Under the pieces are notes generated by a model that was given only the letters and a program-made list of their open reading frames with translations, was not told the origin of the DNA and did no database searches. From Erwinia sp. E602 (GTDB lineage Bacteria > Pseudomonadota > Gammaproteobacteria > Enterobacterales > Enterobacteriaceae), in assembly GCF_018141005.1 (NCBI RefSeq), contig NZ_CP046582.1:3472001-3536000 (forward strand): DNA of 64,000 nt. The letters are read 5' to 3'. Positions 1-8,713 of this stretch are shown one piece after another. A program made the position numbers and the translations under genes. The first letter of the stretch is position 1; every line of letters starts with the position of its first letter.

Positions 1-780
1 CAGCAGACGATGCAGACACTGACGCGGCGACAGCACCCCCGTCGCCAGGCACGCGGACAGGCGGCTGGTGCCGTCCAGCGCCGGCAGATCGCGTTTATCC
101 GGGTACTCGGTGACCGGCTGCTGGCAGAACTCCCGCAGCCGGGCAATCGCCGCTTTCTCCCCCACCGGGAACAATCGATCGTCGAACGCCTCACGCGGGT
201 AATCAAACGGCTGCAGCGCATCAGGCGTGGACAGCGGTCCATCCGGGCGCACGGCGGGCGCGGGCACGCACTCCGGCAGGCCCTCTTTCAGGCGTTTAAC
301 GAAGGCTTTGCTGAACGGGGTAAACACCTTATACATCTCGCGGCTGCCGGTCAGCACGCTGCCCGGCGGCAGCAGCAGGCTGTCGTCAAAGCCCTGCACC
401 ATCACTTCGTCGTCAAACAGCGTGCGTTCGACGGCGGCATCGCGCTGACGCTCATTTACCTCGTACTGATAGTTATAGAACAGGCGGTCCACACGGTGTT
501 CGCGGCAGAAATCCTGCAGTAGCGTCACGGAAGCGTCGAAATCGTCGCACTGCTGCAGAAACAGCGGGATGCCCTTCTCCGCCAGCGATTGCTGCAAGGA
601 CTGCAGGTTCTGCCAGATGTATTCCGCCTGTTTCGGGGCCATATCATGGGACTGCCACTGGCCAGGCGTGGCGATAAACAGCGCCAGCACCCGCGCGCCC
701 TCTGAGCGGCAGGCAGCATAAAGGGCAGAGTTGTCGTGAATGCGCAGGTCGTTACGCAGCCAGACCAGATGGGTCAGCAT
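1..780 (-). CDS. phrB: Deoxyribodipyrimidine photolyase (partial, 3' end outside window)
   Basis: Light-dependent repair of cyclobutane pyrimidine dimers using FAD and a folate antenna. The first 260 codons are present: the start reads MLTHLVWLRNDLRIHDNSAL, the classical N-terminal photolyase domain signature, and the frame stays open to base 1, so roughly the last 210 codons (FAD-binding domain) are outside. It lies 14 bases downstream of ybgA on the same strand, the same ybgA-phrB arrangement as in E. coli, so it is probably co-transcribed. Start chosen by family alignment from memory. Confidence 0.95.
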   Translation of the reverse strand, partial: MLTHLVWLRNDLRIHDNSALYAACRSEGARVLALFIATPGQWQSHDMAPKQAEYIWQNLQSLQQSLAEKGIPLFLQQCDDFDASVTLLQDFCREHRVDRLFYNYQYEVNERQRDAAVERTLFDDEVMVQGFDDSLLLPPGSVLTGSREMYKVFTPFSKAFVKRLKEGLPECVPAPAVRPDGPLSTPDALQPFDYPREAFDDRLFPVGEKAAIARLREFCQQPVTEYPDKRDLPALDGTSRLSACLATGVLSPRQCLHRLL

Positions 781-794
781 AAAACATCCTTAAT

Positions 795-1751
795 TTAGTG
801 TCCGTAGCGCAGGCACAGCTGGTCAGGGTAAGGCGCGAAGTAGCGCTGTTCGGTCAGCCACGGGTGCGGATACTCATTCATGTAGTGTTTAAGCAGGGTA
901 ATCGGCGCCAGCAGCGGCTGCACCCCGCGGCGGTAACAGTCGATCAGCCCGGCCAGCTCCTGACGCTGGGATGACTTCAGCTGGCGGCGGAAGTAGCCCT
1001 GAACGTGCATCAGCACGTTGGTATGGTTGCTGCGCGTGGCTTCGGTTTTCAGCAGATCCATCAGCCGCTGACGATAGGCCACGGCAAAGGCGTCCAGCGA
1101 GTCCCACTGGCCCATCGCCGCCACAAACGGCCCAATTTCCCGGTACAGCGGCTGCGAATGCGCCAGCAACAGCAGTTTGTAGCGGGTATGGAACGCCATC
1201 AGCCCGGCGCGGGTCAGACCGCTCTGCCACAGCTGATTAAATTCATGTAACGCATAGACGCGCGTCACGAAATTCTCGCGCAGCAACGGATCGTGCAGGC
1301 GGCCGTCCTCCTCCACCGGCAGCCACGGCATCTGCGCCATCAGTTCGCGGGTGAAGATGCCGGTACCGGCTTTACGGTTGTTGTTGTTATCAGGCTGATA
1401 GACGCGCACCCGCTCCATGCCGCAGCTGGGGGATTTTGCGCAGACGATATAGCCGCAGAGGTGCTGCAGCTGGCTGACTTTCTCAGCTGAAAAATGCTGC
1501 ATCTGCTGCGTCACCGGCGCAGCCTGGCCGTTGCTGAAGCTTAGCGCCGTTTCGCCGCCCGGCTCCTCGGTCAGGCGCAACGCCGGGCGAGGGGTGGGCA
1601 GGCCGATAGCCATCTCCGGGCACACTGGTTCAAAGCGCAGAAAGGGTGCCAGCTGCTCGGTGGCAAATTCGTTGCGCTTGTGGCCGCCATCAAAACGGAC
1701 TTTTTCACCCAGCAGGCAGGCGCTGATGCCAACAGGAATTTTTTCGCTCAT
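795..1751 (-). CDS. ybgA: YbgA family protein, DUF523-DUF1722 two-domain form
   Basis: 318 residues of unknown biochemical function. The N-terminal half (about residues 5-150) carries DUF523-type motifs (GISACLLG, RFDGGHKRN, a CAKSPSCG cysteine pair); the C-terminal half (about 190-305) is DUF1722, with HTRYKLLLLAHS and a KHYMNEYPHPWL tail. The E. coli K-12 YbgA protein is, from memory, only about 169 residues and has just the DUF1722 part, so this is the longer architecture. First gene of the apparent ybgA-phrB operon; photolyase linkage is known for the family but the role is not established. Confidence 0.9.
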   Translation of the reverse strand: MSEKIPVGISACLLGEKVRFDGGHKRNEFATEQLAPFLRFEPVCPEMAIGLPTPRPALRLTEEPGGETALSFSNGQAAPVTQQMQHFSAEKVSQLQHLCGYIVCAKSPSCGMERVRVYQPDNNNNRKAGTGIFTRELMAQMPWLPVEEDGRLHDPLLRENFVTRVYALHEFNQLWQSGLTRAGLMAFHTRYKLLLLAHSQPLYREIGPFVAAMGQWDSLDAFAVAYRQRLMDLLKTEATRSNHTNVLMHVQGYFRRQLKSSQRQELAGLIDCYRRGVQPLLAPITLLKHYMNEYPHPWLTEQRYFAPYPDQLCLRYGH

Positions 1752-1845
1752 AGTTATACAACCTCAAAATTCTTGTACAGATTTAAGTGTAGCGCAGAAT
1801 TGCCGTGCGCTCACCTGTTTCTTACCGCCTCACCGGACTACGGGT

Positions 1846-1871
1846 AAAAAAAATCCCGCCGGCGGCGGGAT
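1846..1871 (-). terminator. Rho-independent terminator of ybfA
   Basis: Eight-base inverted repeat (ATCCCGCC/GGCGGGAT) with a three-base loop, followed on the minus strand by a run of T (A-run at 1846-1853 on plus). It lies 24 bases past the ybfA stop and could also insulate ybgA. Confidence 0.7.
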
Positions 1872-1894
1872 CGGTATGACAGGAAACGGCAGGC

Positions 1895-2101
1895 TTAATA
1901 GAAATCGATGCCTGCCGCTTCTGCCTGGCTCAGCCAGACCGGCTGATCGCTGGTCTTCAGCCAGAAACGGTGCAGATAGCTGTAGAAACGCGCGCGGTCG
2001 GAGCGGAACAGCATCACCGGCAGCGCCAGCACGCCAATAAGCAGTGCGGCGCAGCGACGTACACAGACCCGCGTTGATGAATAGTGATGATAGTGACTCA
2101 T
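1895..2101 (-). CDS. ybfA: YbfA family small membrane-associated protein (DUF2517)
   Basis: 68 residues. The segment [20 protein letters not shown] and the ending EAAGIDFY match the E. coli YbfA pattern as I remember it. A hydrophobic stretch near residues 18-32 suggests one membrane segment. Function unknown. In E. coli ybfA lies next to and divergent from kdpF; here its divergent neighbour is kdpE, which marks where the rest of the kdp operon was lost. Confidence 0.85.
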   Translation of the reverse strand: MSHYHHYSSTRVCVRRCAALLIGVLALPVMLFRSDRARFYSYLHRFWLKTSDQPVWLSQAEAAGIDFY

Positions 2102-2499
2102 ACGTCCTCCGTTAAGGGAATTTAAGATTGATGGTTATCTGAGCAAAAGTGTATCGCGTCTGGTGTAATTTTACTACTGATCCGACCACTTTAACGTGTA
2201 AAGAACGGAATTTAACCGTTGTGGCCGTAATTTTGTTACACCAAGGTTAAATTTAAGTTTCGCATTTTCGACTCAAGACTGCCCCCCGCTGCAGCAACGG
2301 TCAGGTTCAGTGGTAACGCTGCTGTGCCGCGGTGCCTTTTGGTGAAAGCGGGCGTTAGATCGCGCCGATGGATTTTCAGGCGTGCAGACCTCATCTGCTG
2401 GCGACTACTGCCTGGCAACACAGACGCCATCCGCTCTTTTTGCTAGATTAAGCGCAATACGGGCGGTATATATCGCCTTTCAGCCTGTCGTGAGGTGCT
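2102..2499. other. Intergenic region at the kdpFABCD deletion point
   Basis: 398 bases between divergent ybfA and kdpE. I see no reading frame resembling KdpF, A, B, C or D: the DNA just upstream of kdpE has no KdpD C-terminal coding sequence. The region presumably holds the two divergent promoters; no operator was recognised. Confidence 0.6.
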
Positions 2500-3180
2500 G
2501 TGACCACTATCCTGATCGTCGAAGATGAAAAAGAGATCCGCCGCTTTTTACGCAAAGCGCTGGAGGGAGAAGGCTTCCACGTGGTGGATGCCGACACGCT
2601 GAGCCGCGGGCTGATTGAGGCCGCCACCCGTAAACCGGCGCTGGCGATCCTCGACCTGGGACTGCCGGACGGCGACGGCGGGGAATTTATTCGTGAGGTC
2701 CGCCAGTGGAGCAGCCTGCCGGTGATCGTGCTCTCCGCCCGCAGCGATGAGCAGGATAAGATCGCCGCGCTGGATGCCGGTGCCGATGATTTCCTGACCA
2801 AACCCTTCAGCGTCGGTGAACTGCTGGCCCGGGTGCGGGTGGCGCTGCGCCACCGCCCGGCAGGAGAAAACAGCGTAACGCCGGTGGTGACCTTCGCCGA
2901 TATCACGGTGGATATTGCCGCACGCCGCGTGACCCGCGCCGGCAGCGAACTGCACCTGACCCCGATTGAGTTTCGTCTGCTGGTCAGCCTGCTGAACCAT
3001 CCCGGCAAGGTGATGACCCAGCGCCAGCTGCTGGTGCAGGTCTGGGGACCAAACGCCGTTGAGCACAGCCACTACCTGCGCATCTATATGGGCCACCTGC
3101 GGCAAAAGCTGGAGCAGGATCCGGCGCGCCCCGCGCATCTGCTGACCGAAACCGGCGTTGGCTACCGGTTCCTGCCCTGA
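2500..3180 (+). CDS. kdpE: Orphan OmpR-family response regulator KdpE
   Basis: 226 residues. Receiver domain (1-120) with the acidic pocket VEDE at the N terminus and phospho-acceptor Asp52 in LAILDLGLPDGD; winged-helix DNA-binding domain (about 130-226) with the near-invariant KdpE stretch QVWGPNAVEHSHYLRIYMGH. GTG start at 2500 with GAGG seven bases upstream. In E. coli it is the last gene of kdpFABCDE and is activated by the KdpD kinase; here there is no kdpD or K+-ATPase gene next to it, so it must use a distant kinase, another phosphodonor, or regulate other genes. Confidence 0.93.
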   Translation: MTTILIVEDEKEIRRFLRKALEGEGFHVVDADTLSRGLIEAATRKPALAILDLGLPDGDGGEFIREVRQWSSLPVIVLSARSDEQDKIAALDAGADDFLTKPFSVGELLARVRVALRHRPAGENSVTPVVTFADITVDIAARRVTRAGSELHLTPIEFRLLVSLLNHPGKVMTQRQLLVQVWGPNAVEHSHYLRIYMGHLRQKLEQDPARPAHLLTETGVGYRFLP

Positions 3181-3187
3181 TTCTGGC

Positions 3188-3218
3188 AAAAAAAAGGCAG
3201 CTCATCGCTGAGCTGCCT
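3188..3218 (-). terminator. Rho-independent terminator of pgm
   Basis: Perfect ten-base stem (AGGCAGCTCA/TGAGCTGCCT) with a four-base loop, ending in a T-run on the minus strand. It separates convergent kdpE and pgm; the plus strand lacks a T-run, so it serves mainly pgm. Confidence 0.85.
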
Positions 3219-3235
3219 GTTCAGAGTGCCGACGA

Positions 3236-4876
3236 TCAGGCGTTTTTCAGCACCGCACTGACGATCTCAACCGCTTCTTTCTCGATCTGCTCACGATGCT
3301 CAGCGCCGAGGAAACTTTCGCAGTAGATCTTATAGGCGTCTTCGGTACCGGACGGACGCGCGGCAAACCAGCCGTTTTCCGTCATCACCTTCAGACCACC
3401 GATCGAGGCACCGTTGCCCGGCGCGGCGGTCAGGCGGGCGGTGATCGGATCACCGGCCAGCGTCGCGGCGCTGACCATTTCCGGCGAGAGCTTAGACAGC
3501 GCGGCTTTCTGCGCGGACGTTGCCGGTGCCTGGATACGGTTATAGCTTGGTGCGCCGAAGCGGGCCGCCAGCTCATCGTAGTGCTGCTGTGGATTCTTAC
3601 CGGTTACCGCAGTGATCTCTGCAGCCAGCAGGCACATGATGATGCCGTCTTTATCGGTGGACCACGGTGTGCCGTCGAAGCGCAGGAACGAGGCCCCCGC
3701 GCTCTCTTCACCGCCGAAACCGAAGCTGCCGTCGAACAGGCCATCAACAAACCATTTAAAGCCCACCGGCACTTCCACCAGCTTACGGCCAATGTCCGCC
3801 ACCACCCGGTCAATCATCGCGCTGGAGACCAGCGTTTTGCCAACCGCTACCTCTTTGCCCCACTGCGGGCGATGCTGGAACAGGTACTGAATCGCTACCG
3901 CCAGGTAGTGGTTCGGGTTCATCAGGCCGGCCGGGGTCACAATGCCGTGACGGTCGTAATCCGGATCGTTGGCGAAGGCCAGATCGAACTTATCACGCAG
4001 CGCCAGCAGGCCGGCCATCGCCGACTCGGACGAGCAGTCCATGCGGATAATGCCGTCATGATCGAGGTGCATAAAGCGGAAAGTCTGGTCGACGGCATCG
4101 TTAACGATGGTCAGATCCAGATTGTAATGCTCCGCAATGCGCTGCCAGTAAGCGATACCGGAACCGCCAAGCGGGTCGACGCCGATCTTCAGGCCGGCCT
4201 TCTGAATCGCCGCGATATCAACGATCTGTGCCAGACCTTCAACGTACGGTTGGATCAGATCTTTCTCCTGCAGATGGCCGCTGGCCCACGCCTGATCGAG
4301 GCTGATGCGGCGCACCTCTTTCAGTCCGGCTTTGATCAGCGCGTTAGCCCTGTCTTCAACCACTTTGGTGACGTTGGTATCGGCCGGACCGCCGTTTGGC
4401 GGGTTGTACTTGATGCCGCCATCTTCCGGTGGGTTGTGCGACGGGGTAATTACAATGCCGTCGGCCTGCGCGGTCGCCGTTTTATTGTGTTCGAGAATCG
4501 CATTGGAGATGGCGGGCGTAGGCGTATAGCCGTTATCCAGCTGCACTATTACATCCACGCCGTTGGCCGTCAGCACTTCCAGTACCGAGATCAGCGCCGG
4601 TTCAGACAGCGCATGGGTATCTTTCCCCACATAGCACGGCCCCGTGATGCCATTTTTTTTACGCTCTTCGGCAATCGCCTGGGCAATCGCCAGGATATGC
4701 GTCTCGTTAAAGCTGTGACGCCCCGCGCTGCCGCGGTGGCCGGAAGTACCAAACTTCACCGCGTGCTCTGCATTGCCTGCTTCAGGCTGCAGCACATAAT
4801 ACTGTGAGGTTAATTGTGCAACGTTTATCAAATCGCTCTGCCGGGCGGGTTGTCCGGCACGGGGGTGTCTGGCCAT
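3236..4876 (-). CDS. pgm: Phosphoglucomutase (alpha-D-glucose phosphate-specific)
   Basis: Interconverts glucose 1-phosphate and glucose 6-phosphate, linking glycogen, trehalose, UDP-glucose and envelope polysaccharide synthesis with glycolysis. 546 residues, the same as E. coli Pgm. The phosphoserine loop TPSHNPP places the catalytic serine at 146; the metal loop DPDYDRHG and sugar-binding GGEESAG and phosphate-binding [10 protein letters not shown] motifs are present. It starts 24 bases after seqA, forming the conserved seqA-pgm operon. Confidence 0.97.
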   Translation of the reverse strand: MARHPRAGQPARQSDLINVAQLTSQYYVLQPEAGNAEHAVKFGTSGHRGSAGRHSFNETHILAIAQAIAEERKKNGITGPCYVGKDTHALSEPALISVLEVLTANGVDVIVQLDNGYTPTPAISNAILEHNKTATAQADGIVITPSHNPPEDGGIKYNPPNGGPADTNVTKVVEDRANALIKAGLKEVRRISLDQAWASGHLQEKDLIQPYVEGLAQIVDIAAIQKAGLKIGVDPLGGSGIAYWQRIAEHYNLDLTIVNDAVDQTFRFMHLDHDGIIRMDCSSESAMAGLLALRDKFDLAFANDPDYDRHGIVTPAGLMNPNHYLAVAIQYLFQHRPQWGKEVAVGKTLVSSAMIDRVVADIGRKLVEVPVGFKWFVDGLFDGSFGFGGEESAGASFLRFDGTPWSTDKDGIIMCLLAAEITAVTGKNPQQHYDELAARFGAPSYNRIQAPATSAQKAALSKLSPEMVSAATLAGDPITARLTAAPGNGASIGGLKVMTENGWFAARPSGTEDAYKIYCESFLGAEHREQIEKEAVEIVSAVLKNA

Positions 4877-4900
4877 TGGCGCTTCTCCCTGACGCTTCAG

Positions 4901-5449
4901 TTAGAGGGTTCCGCAAACTTTGTCGGTCAGTTCCGCAGGGAACTGCATGGACTGCATGATGTGTTCCACCATGCTGCGTTTGCGCTCGGTATTGGTATTG
5001 GTGATCACCCAGTACGGCGTGCCGGGAATGTGCTGCGGCTTGGTATGGGTGCCGTTCTGAACCAGGGTTTGCTGATTGCCGGCGAAATAGACGCGCGTGC
5101 GGCCGTGCAGCGACTCCGTTGCTGCGCCGAATGCCTGAGCATCCAGACCGTATAACGTCGACAGAATCAGCATAAAACGGTTTACCGCTTTCTTCTGCTC
5201 GGCGTACTCATCGGACAGCAGCAGTTCACGCACCGCGCGCACGCGATCCTGTGGCCGTGCCTCAGCGACAGCGACAGCAGGCTGAGTAGCGACGGCTGAA
5301 ATCCGTGCCGGGGCAGCCGCCGCGGGGGCGCTCTGACCGGCGGTAAACTTCAGCATGCGGCGTAAAATGTCCGATGCGCTTTCACCAATATGCTGAGTGT
5401 GGCTGGCGATATAGCGGTACAGCTCTTCGTCGACTTCGATCGTTTTCAT
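4901..5449 (-). CDS. seqA: Replication initiation negative modulator SeqA
   Basis: Sequesters hemimethylated GATC sites at oriC and organises newly replicated DNA. 182 residues. The N-terminal oligomerisation segment (MKTIEVDEELYRYIASHTQ, residues 1-35) is joined by an Ala/Pro/Val-rich linker (about 38-65) to the C-terminal DNA-binding domain with GTPYWVITNTNTERK. First gene of seqA-pgm; divergent from ybfF. Confidence 0.97.
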   Translation of the reverse strand: MKTIEVDEELYRYIASHTQHIGESASDILRRMLKFTAGQSAPAAAAPARISAVATQPAVAVAEARPQDRVRAVRELLLSDEYAEQKKAVNRFMLILSTLYGLDAQAFGAATESLHGRTRVYFAGNQQTLVQNGTHTKPQHIPGTPYWVITNTNTERKRSMVEHIMQSMQFPAELTDKVCGTL

Positions 5450-5713
5450 CTTTATCCAGTACGGTAATGGCTTGTATCAGAACACAATCAATGTAGCGGC
5501 TATTGCCAGCGCGGTGGCGGGAATGCCCATTTTTTGCCGTTCTAACATCAGGATTATAAAGTTAAATTCTGCCAGGGTGTAGCCACAACGCCACTTCGCG
5601 GTAAAACTCAGACTTTACCGCAAAAAATGCTCTTTGCAGTCTGTGCCGCACGCGACAGAAATTGTGGGATCCATGATACCCTAAGCCTTCCGTCCACCTG
5701 TAAGAACTTTGCC

Positions 5714-6478
5714 ATGAATTTGAATGTCCGCCTGCAATCTGAACAATCCGCCAGCGGTGACTGCCCGCTGGTGCTGATCCACGGCCTGTTTGGCAGCCTG
5801 GATAATCTCGGGATCCTGGCACGTGAGCTGAAGAGCCACCGCCAGATCGTTCAGTTTGACGTACGCAACCACGGCCTGTCGCCGCGCGCCAGCGAGATGG
5901 ACTATCGGCAGATGGCGCAGGATGTTCTCGATTCACTGGACGATCTGGGCATCGACCGTTTCAGCGCCATTGGCCACTCGATGGGCGGAAAAATCACCAT
6001 GGCGCTGACCGCACTGGCACCTGAGCGGGTCGCAGAAATTGTGGTGATCGATATCGCGCCGGTGGCTTACCCGACCCGCCACCACGACGAGATCATTGCC
6101 GCGCTAAAGGCGGTGACTGCCGCTGGCATCACCTCGCGCACGGAAGCGGCTACCCTGATGCGGGAACGGCTGGCGGAAGAGGGCGTGATTCAGTTCCTGC
6201 TAAAATCGTTTCACAACGGTGAGTGGCGTTTTAACGTGCCGGCGATCGAAGCCTGCTACGGGCAAATTATCGGCTGGCAGCCGCAGCCAGCGTGGCCCCA
6301 CCCGGCACTGTTTATTCGCGGTGAGCTGTCGCCGTATATCCGTGATGACTACCGGGGAGCCATCCTGGCGCAGTTCCCGCAGGCGCGGGCACACGTGGTG
6401 GCCGGGGCCGGTCACTGGGTGCATGCCGAGAAGCCTGATGCGGTTTTACGCACAATTCGTCGTTTTTTTGCGCTGTAA
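5714..6478 (+). CDS. ybfF: Alpha/beta-hydrolase (acyl-CoA thioesterase/esterase YbfF)
   Basis: 254 residues. Oxyanion HGLFGSLDNLG loop near residue 23, nucleophile Ser89 in GHSMGG, and the catalytic His in AGAGHWVHAEKP near the C terminus. E. coli YbfF hydrolyses short-chain esters and acyl-CoA in vitro; the physiological substrate is unsettled. The frame is open further upstream, but ATG 5714 (MNLNVRLQ) matches the family start. Divergent from seqA. Confidence 0.92.
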   Translation: MNLNVRLQSEQSASGDCPLVLIHGLFGSLDNLGILARELKSHRQIVQFDVRNHGLSPRASEMDYRQMAQDVLDSLDDLGIDRFSAIGHSMGGKITMALTALAPERVAEIVVIDIAPVAYPTRHHDEIIAALKAVTAAGITSRTEAATLMRERLAEEGVIQFLLKSFHNGEWRFNVPAIEACYGQIIGWQPQPAWPHPALFIRGELSPYIRDDYRGAILAQFPQARAHVVAGAGHWVHAEKPDAVLRTIRRFFAL

Positions 6479-6628
6479 AAACAAATGCTTCAGCCGGGTT
6501 GTTAAATCATTGTCGTCATGAGTTTGCGTGGGGTATGATGGCGCGCAAAAATTTTGCCGCTGATGGTTTTTCAGGCGGCATGACGGCCCAATTCATCAGA
6601 ACCCAGCCTTTTCAGTAATCACCGACCT

Positions 6629-6910
6629 ATGGCAAAAGAAAACACGGACCGCACCACGATCGATCTGTTTGCAGACGAACGTCGCCCGGGACGACCGAAA
6701 ACCAATCCGCTTACGCGTGATGAGCAACTGCGGATCAACAAACGCAACCAGCTCAAGCGCGACAAGGTTCGCGGACTTAAGCGCGTTGAGTTGAAAATGA
6801 ACAGCGAGGCGGTTGACGCGCTGAATCAGCTGGCGGAAGCGCGCAATATGAGCCGCAGCGAGCTGATTGAAGAGATGCTGCTGGCTCAGTTACAGCACCT
6901 GCCATCCTGA
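6629..6910 (+). CDS. ybfE: LexA-regulated protein YbfE
   Basis: 93 residues, basic N-terminal half (RRPGRPKTNPLTRDEQLRIN) and a C-terminal ribbon-helix-helix-like segment (NMSRSELIEEMLLAQL), so it probably binds nucleic acid. In E. coli the gene is under SOS control; the expected CTG-N10-CAG operator was not found here, the closest match at 6560-6574 having a nine-base spacer inside a hairpin (GCCGC...GCGGC). It precedes fldA in the same direction, as in E. coli. Confidence 0.9.
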   Translation: MAKENTDRTTIDLFADERRPGRPKTNPLTRDEQLRINKRNQLKRDKVRGLKRVELKMNSEAVDALNQLAEARNMSRSELIEEMLLAQLQHLPS

Positions 6911-7055
6911 GCCGCTGGCCGCAGTGCTACGCACAAAGCGACAAAACCAGCGGCATTTCGCATTTATCCGTTGAGTGCAGTCTGCTATTATTAGCGCTAT
7001 ATGCAAACCATTTTGCAGTCACCATACCATTAAGATTCAAGAGGTTATCAAACTC

Positions 7056-7586
7056 ATGGCAATCGTAGGCATTTTCTTTGGCAGCGATACGGGCAATACG
7101 GAAAACATTGCAAAGATGATCCAGAAGCAACTGGGTAAAGACGTTGCAGAGGTTCGTGATATTGCCAAAAGCAGCAAAGAAGACCTGGAAGCCTTCGATA
7201 TTCTGCTGCTGGGCATTCCGACCTGGTATTATGGTGAAGCCCAGTGTGACTGGGACGACTTCTTCCCGACGCTGGAAGAGGTTGATTTCAATGGTAAACT
7301 GGTTGCCCTGTTTGGCTGTGGCGATCAGGAAGACTACTCAGAGTACTTCTGTGACGCGATGGGTACCCTGCGCGACATTATCGAGCCAAACGGCGCGGTG
7401 CTGGTAGGCTTCTGGCCAACCGAAGGCTACCATTTTGAAGCCTCTAAAGGTCTCGCCGATGATAACCACTTCCTCGGCCTCGCCATTGATGAAGATCGCC
7501 AGCCTGAGCTGACCAACGATCGCGTTGAGAAGTGGGTAAAACAAATTTTTGATGAACTTCAGTTAAAAGAGATCATCGAAGCTTAA
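7056..7586 (+). CDS. fldA: Flavodoxin 1
   Basis: Low-potential FMN electron carrier that serves biotin synthase, IspG/IspH, methionine synthase and other radical enzymes. 176 residues, the same as E. coli FldA. The phosphate-binding loop FFGSDTGNTE, the tyrosine/tryptophan FMN shields (PTWYYGE; GCGDQEDYSEYF) are visible. ATG 7056 follows AAGAGG; the frame is open upstream to 6975, but that extension is not conserved. Confidence 0.97.
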   Translation: MAIVGIFFGSDTGNTENIAKMIQKQLGKDVAEVRDIAKSSKEDLEAFDILLLGIPTWYYGEAQCDWDDFFPTLEEVDFNGKLVALFGCGDQEDYSEYFCDAMGTLRDIIEPNGAVLVGFWPTEGYHFEASKGLADDNHFLGLAIDEDRQPELTNDRVEKWVKQIFDELQLKEIIEA

Positions 7587-7808
7587 GCCAGTCGGCCGGA
7601 GTGAGGGCTGCCTCACACCCGGCCAGTGGTTTTTCCTATAGAAGTAATCGATAGATATTTGAAATTTTAACCACCAAAACTGTACAATAACCCCATCGGT
7701 TACCTGCTTTCTCCTCCCCCTGCCGCCTTGCTGTGACGATTGTCGCAATCAGCGCCTCAGGCAGAGGAAGGCCGAAATGTTAACGAATTAATTTTGGGTT
7801 CGGGCTAC

Positions 7809-7842
7809 ACCGGATGTCATGGTACAATCCCTTACATCCGGT
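7809..7842. repeat. Nine-base inverted repeat in the fur leader region
   Basis: ACCGGATGT at 7809-7817 and ACATCCGGT at 7834-7842 are perfect inverted copies separated by 16 bases that contain TACAAT. It covers the ATG of the candidate upstream ORF. It could be an operator for a dimeric regulator or an RNA hairpin hiding that start; the sequence alone does not decide. Confidence 0.6.
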
Positions 7843-7981
7843 AGTGGCTTACTTCCCCCTGACGGTTTTCATTTTAAAGTATCAGTTCTATACTGGGACG
7901 CATCTAACTTTAGCGTCAACCGATGTTCAGGGCTTTCAGCCTCTAAGTGACCAGCTAAGTAACAGGACAATATCCGCATGA
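7814..7981 (+). CDS. Candidate uof-type leader ORF upstream of fur
   Basis: 55-codon frame beginning MSWYNPLHPV, whose TGA overlaps the fur start as ATGA. In E. coli fur is translationally coupled to a shorter upstream ORF, uof (28 codons), which is where the sRNA RyhB acts. The position and the overlap fit that arrangement; the length differs, and no later ATG, GTG or TTG exists in this frame beyond codon 11. No strong ribosome-binding site is seen, so this is inference from position. Confidence 0.4.
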   Translation: MSWYNPLHPVVAYFPLTVFILKYQFYTGTHLTLASTDVQGFQPLSDQLSNRTISA

Positions 7982-8421
7982 CTGACAACAACACCGCATT
8001 AAAGAAGGCCGGCCTGAAAGTCACGCTTCCACGACTGAAAATTCTGGAAGTGCTTCAGGAACCTGAGGGCCATCACGTCAGTGCGGAAGACTTGTATAAG
8101 CGCCTGATTGATATGGGCGAAGAGATTGGTCTGGCGACCGTATATCGCGTACTTAACCAGTTCGACGATGCGGGCATCGTGACCCGTCATAATTTCGAGG
8201 GCGGTAAATCTGTCTTCGAACTGACCCAGCAGCAGCATCATGACCACCTGATCTGCCTGGACTGCGGCAAAGTAATTGAGTTTAGTGATGAATCGATTGA
8301 AACCCGTCAGCGTGATATCGCCACGCGTCACGGTATCAAACTGAGCAACCATAGCCTGTACCTGTACGGCCATTGCGCTCTCGGCGACTGCCGCGAAGAC
8401 GAAACTCTGCACGACAAGTAA
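7978..8421 (+). CDS. fur: Ferric uptake regulator
   Basis: Fe2+-dependent global repressor of iron uptake. 147 residues and almost identical to E. coli Fur over the N-terminal winged helix (ALKKAGLKVTLPRLKILEVL). The metal sites HHDHLICLDCG and YGHCALGDC are intact; only the final few residues differ. Start overlaps the stop of the candidate leader ORF. A hairpin terminator follows. Confidence 0.98.
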   Translation: MTDNNTALKKAGLKVTLPRLKILEVLQEPEGHHVSAEDLYKRLIDMGEEIGLATVYRVLNQFDDAGIVTRHNFEGGKSVFELTQQQHHDHLICLDCGKVIEFSDESIETRQRDIATRHGIKLSNHSLYLYGHCALGDCREDETLHDK

Positions 8422-8436
8422 TCCCCCCTGTTGTAA

Positions 8437-8460
8437 AACCGGTGGCCTGCCACCGGTTCT
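8437..8460 (+). terminator. Terminator after fur
   Basis: Stem AACCGGTGG with its complement CCACCGGTT around a CCTG loop, 16 bases past the fur stop. The T-run (TTCTCTT) is weak. Confidence 0.6.
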
Positions 8461-8482
8461 CTTCCCTACTGCACATCTCCGA

Positions 8483-8713
8483 TTACAGACTCTCAACCCG
8501 GCTGAACCGTTTTCCGCTGACGCTACGGATCTGCACGCTGCCGCTCACCGCCGGCGGATGCTGCGGCTGCCACAGCTGCCAGCTATTCCCGTTGCCGACA
8601 CCCTGATGAAACATCACCACCGGTAATGCACCGTGGAGCTGCCGCCGATCGGCGCTGCTCAATGCCGCCAGATGCATCATCCCCGCAGATGAACGGGGTG
8701 TTAGCCGCTCCAC
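8483..8713 (-). CDS. Small ORF at the chiQ position, possible remnant
   Basis: 76 codons from GTG 8713, or about 65 from an internal ATG (MMHLAALSS). The GTG overlaps the end of mtr by 13 bases, so translation could be coupled. Residues such as [13 protein letters not shown] and [19 protein letters not shown] look protein-like but I recognise no family. In E. coli this spot, convergent with fur, holds the small lipoprotein gene chiQ (ybfN); no signal peptide is seen here. It may be a truncated relic or a short unrelated gene. Confidence 0.35.
   Translation of the reverse strand: MERLTPRSSAGMMHLAALSSADRRQLHGALPVVMFHQGVGNGNSWQLWQPQHPPAVSGSVQIRSVSGKRFSRVESL

Noticed and set aside
3296..4807. 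503-codon plus-strand frame opposite pgm
   Set aside because: Shadow of the GC-rich, strongly conserved pgm gene.
6560..6574. LexA-like CTG...CAG upstream of ybfE
   Set aside because: The spacer is nine bases, not ten, and the element is better read as part of a hairpin (GCCGC/GCGGC), so an SOS operator is not supported.
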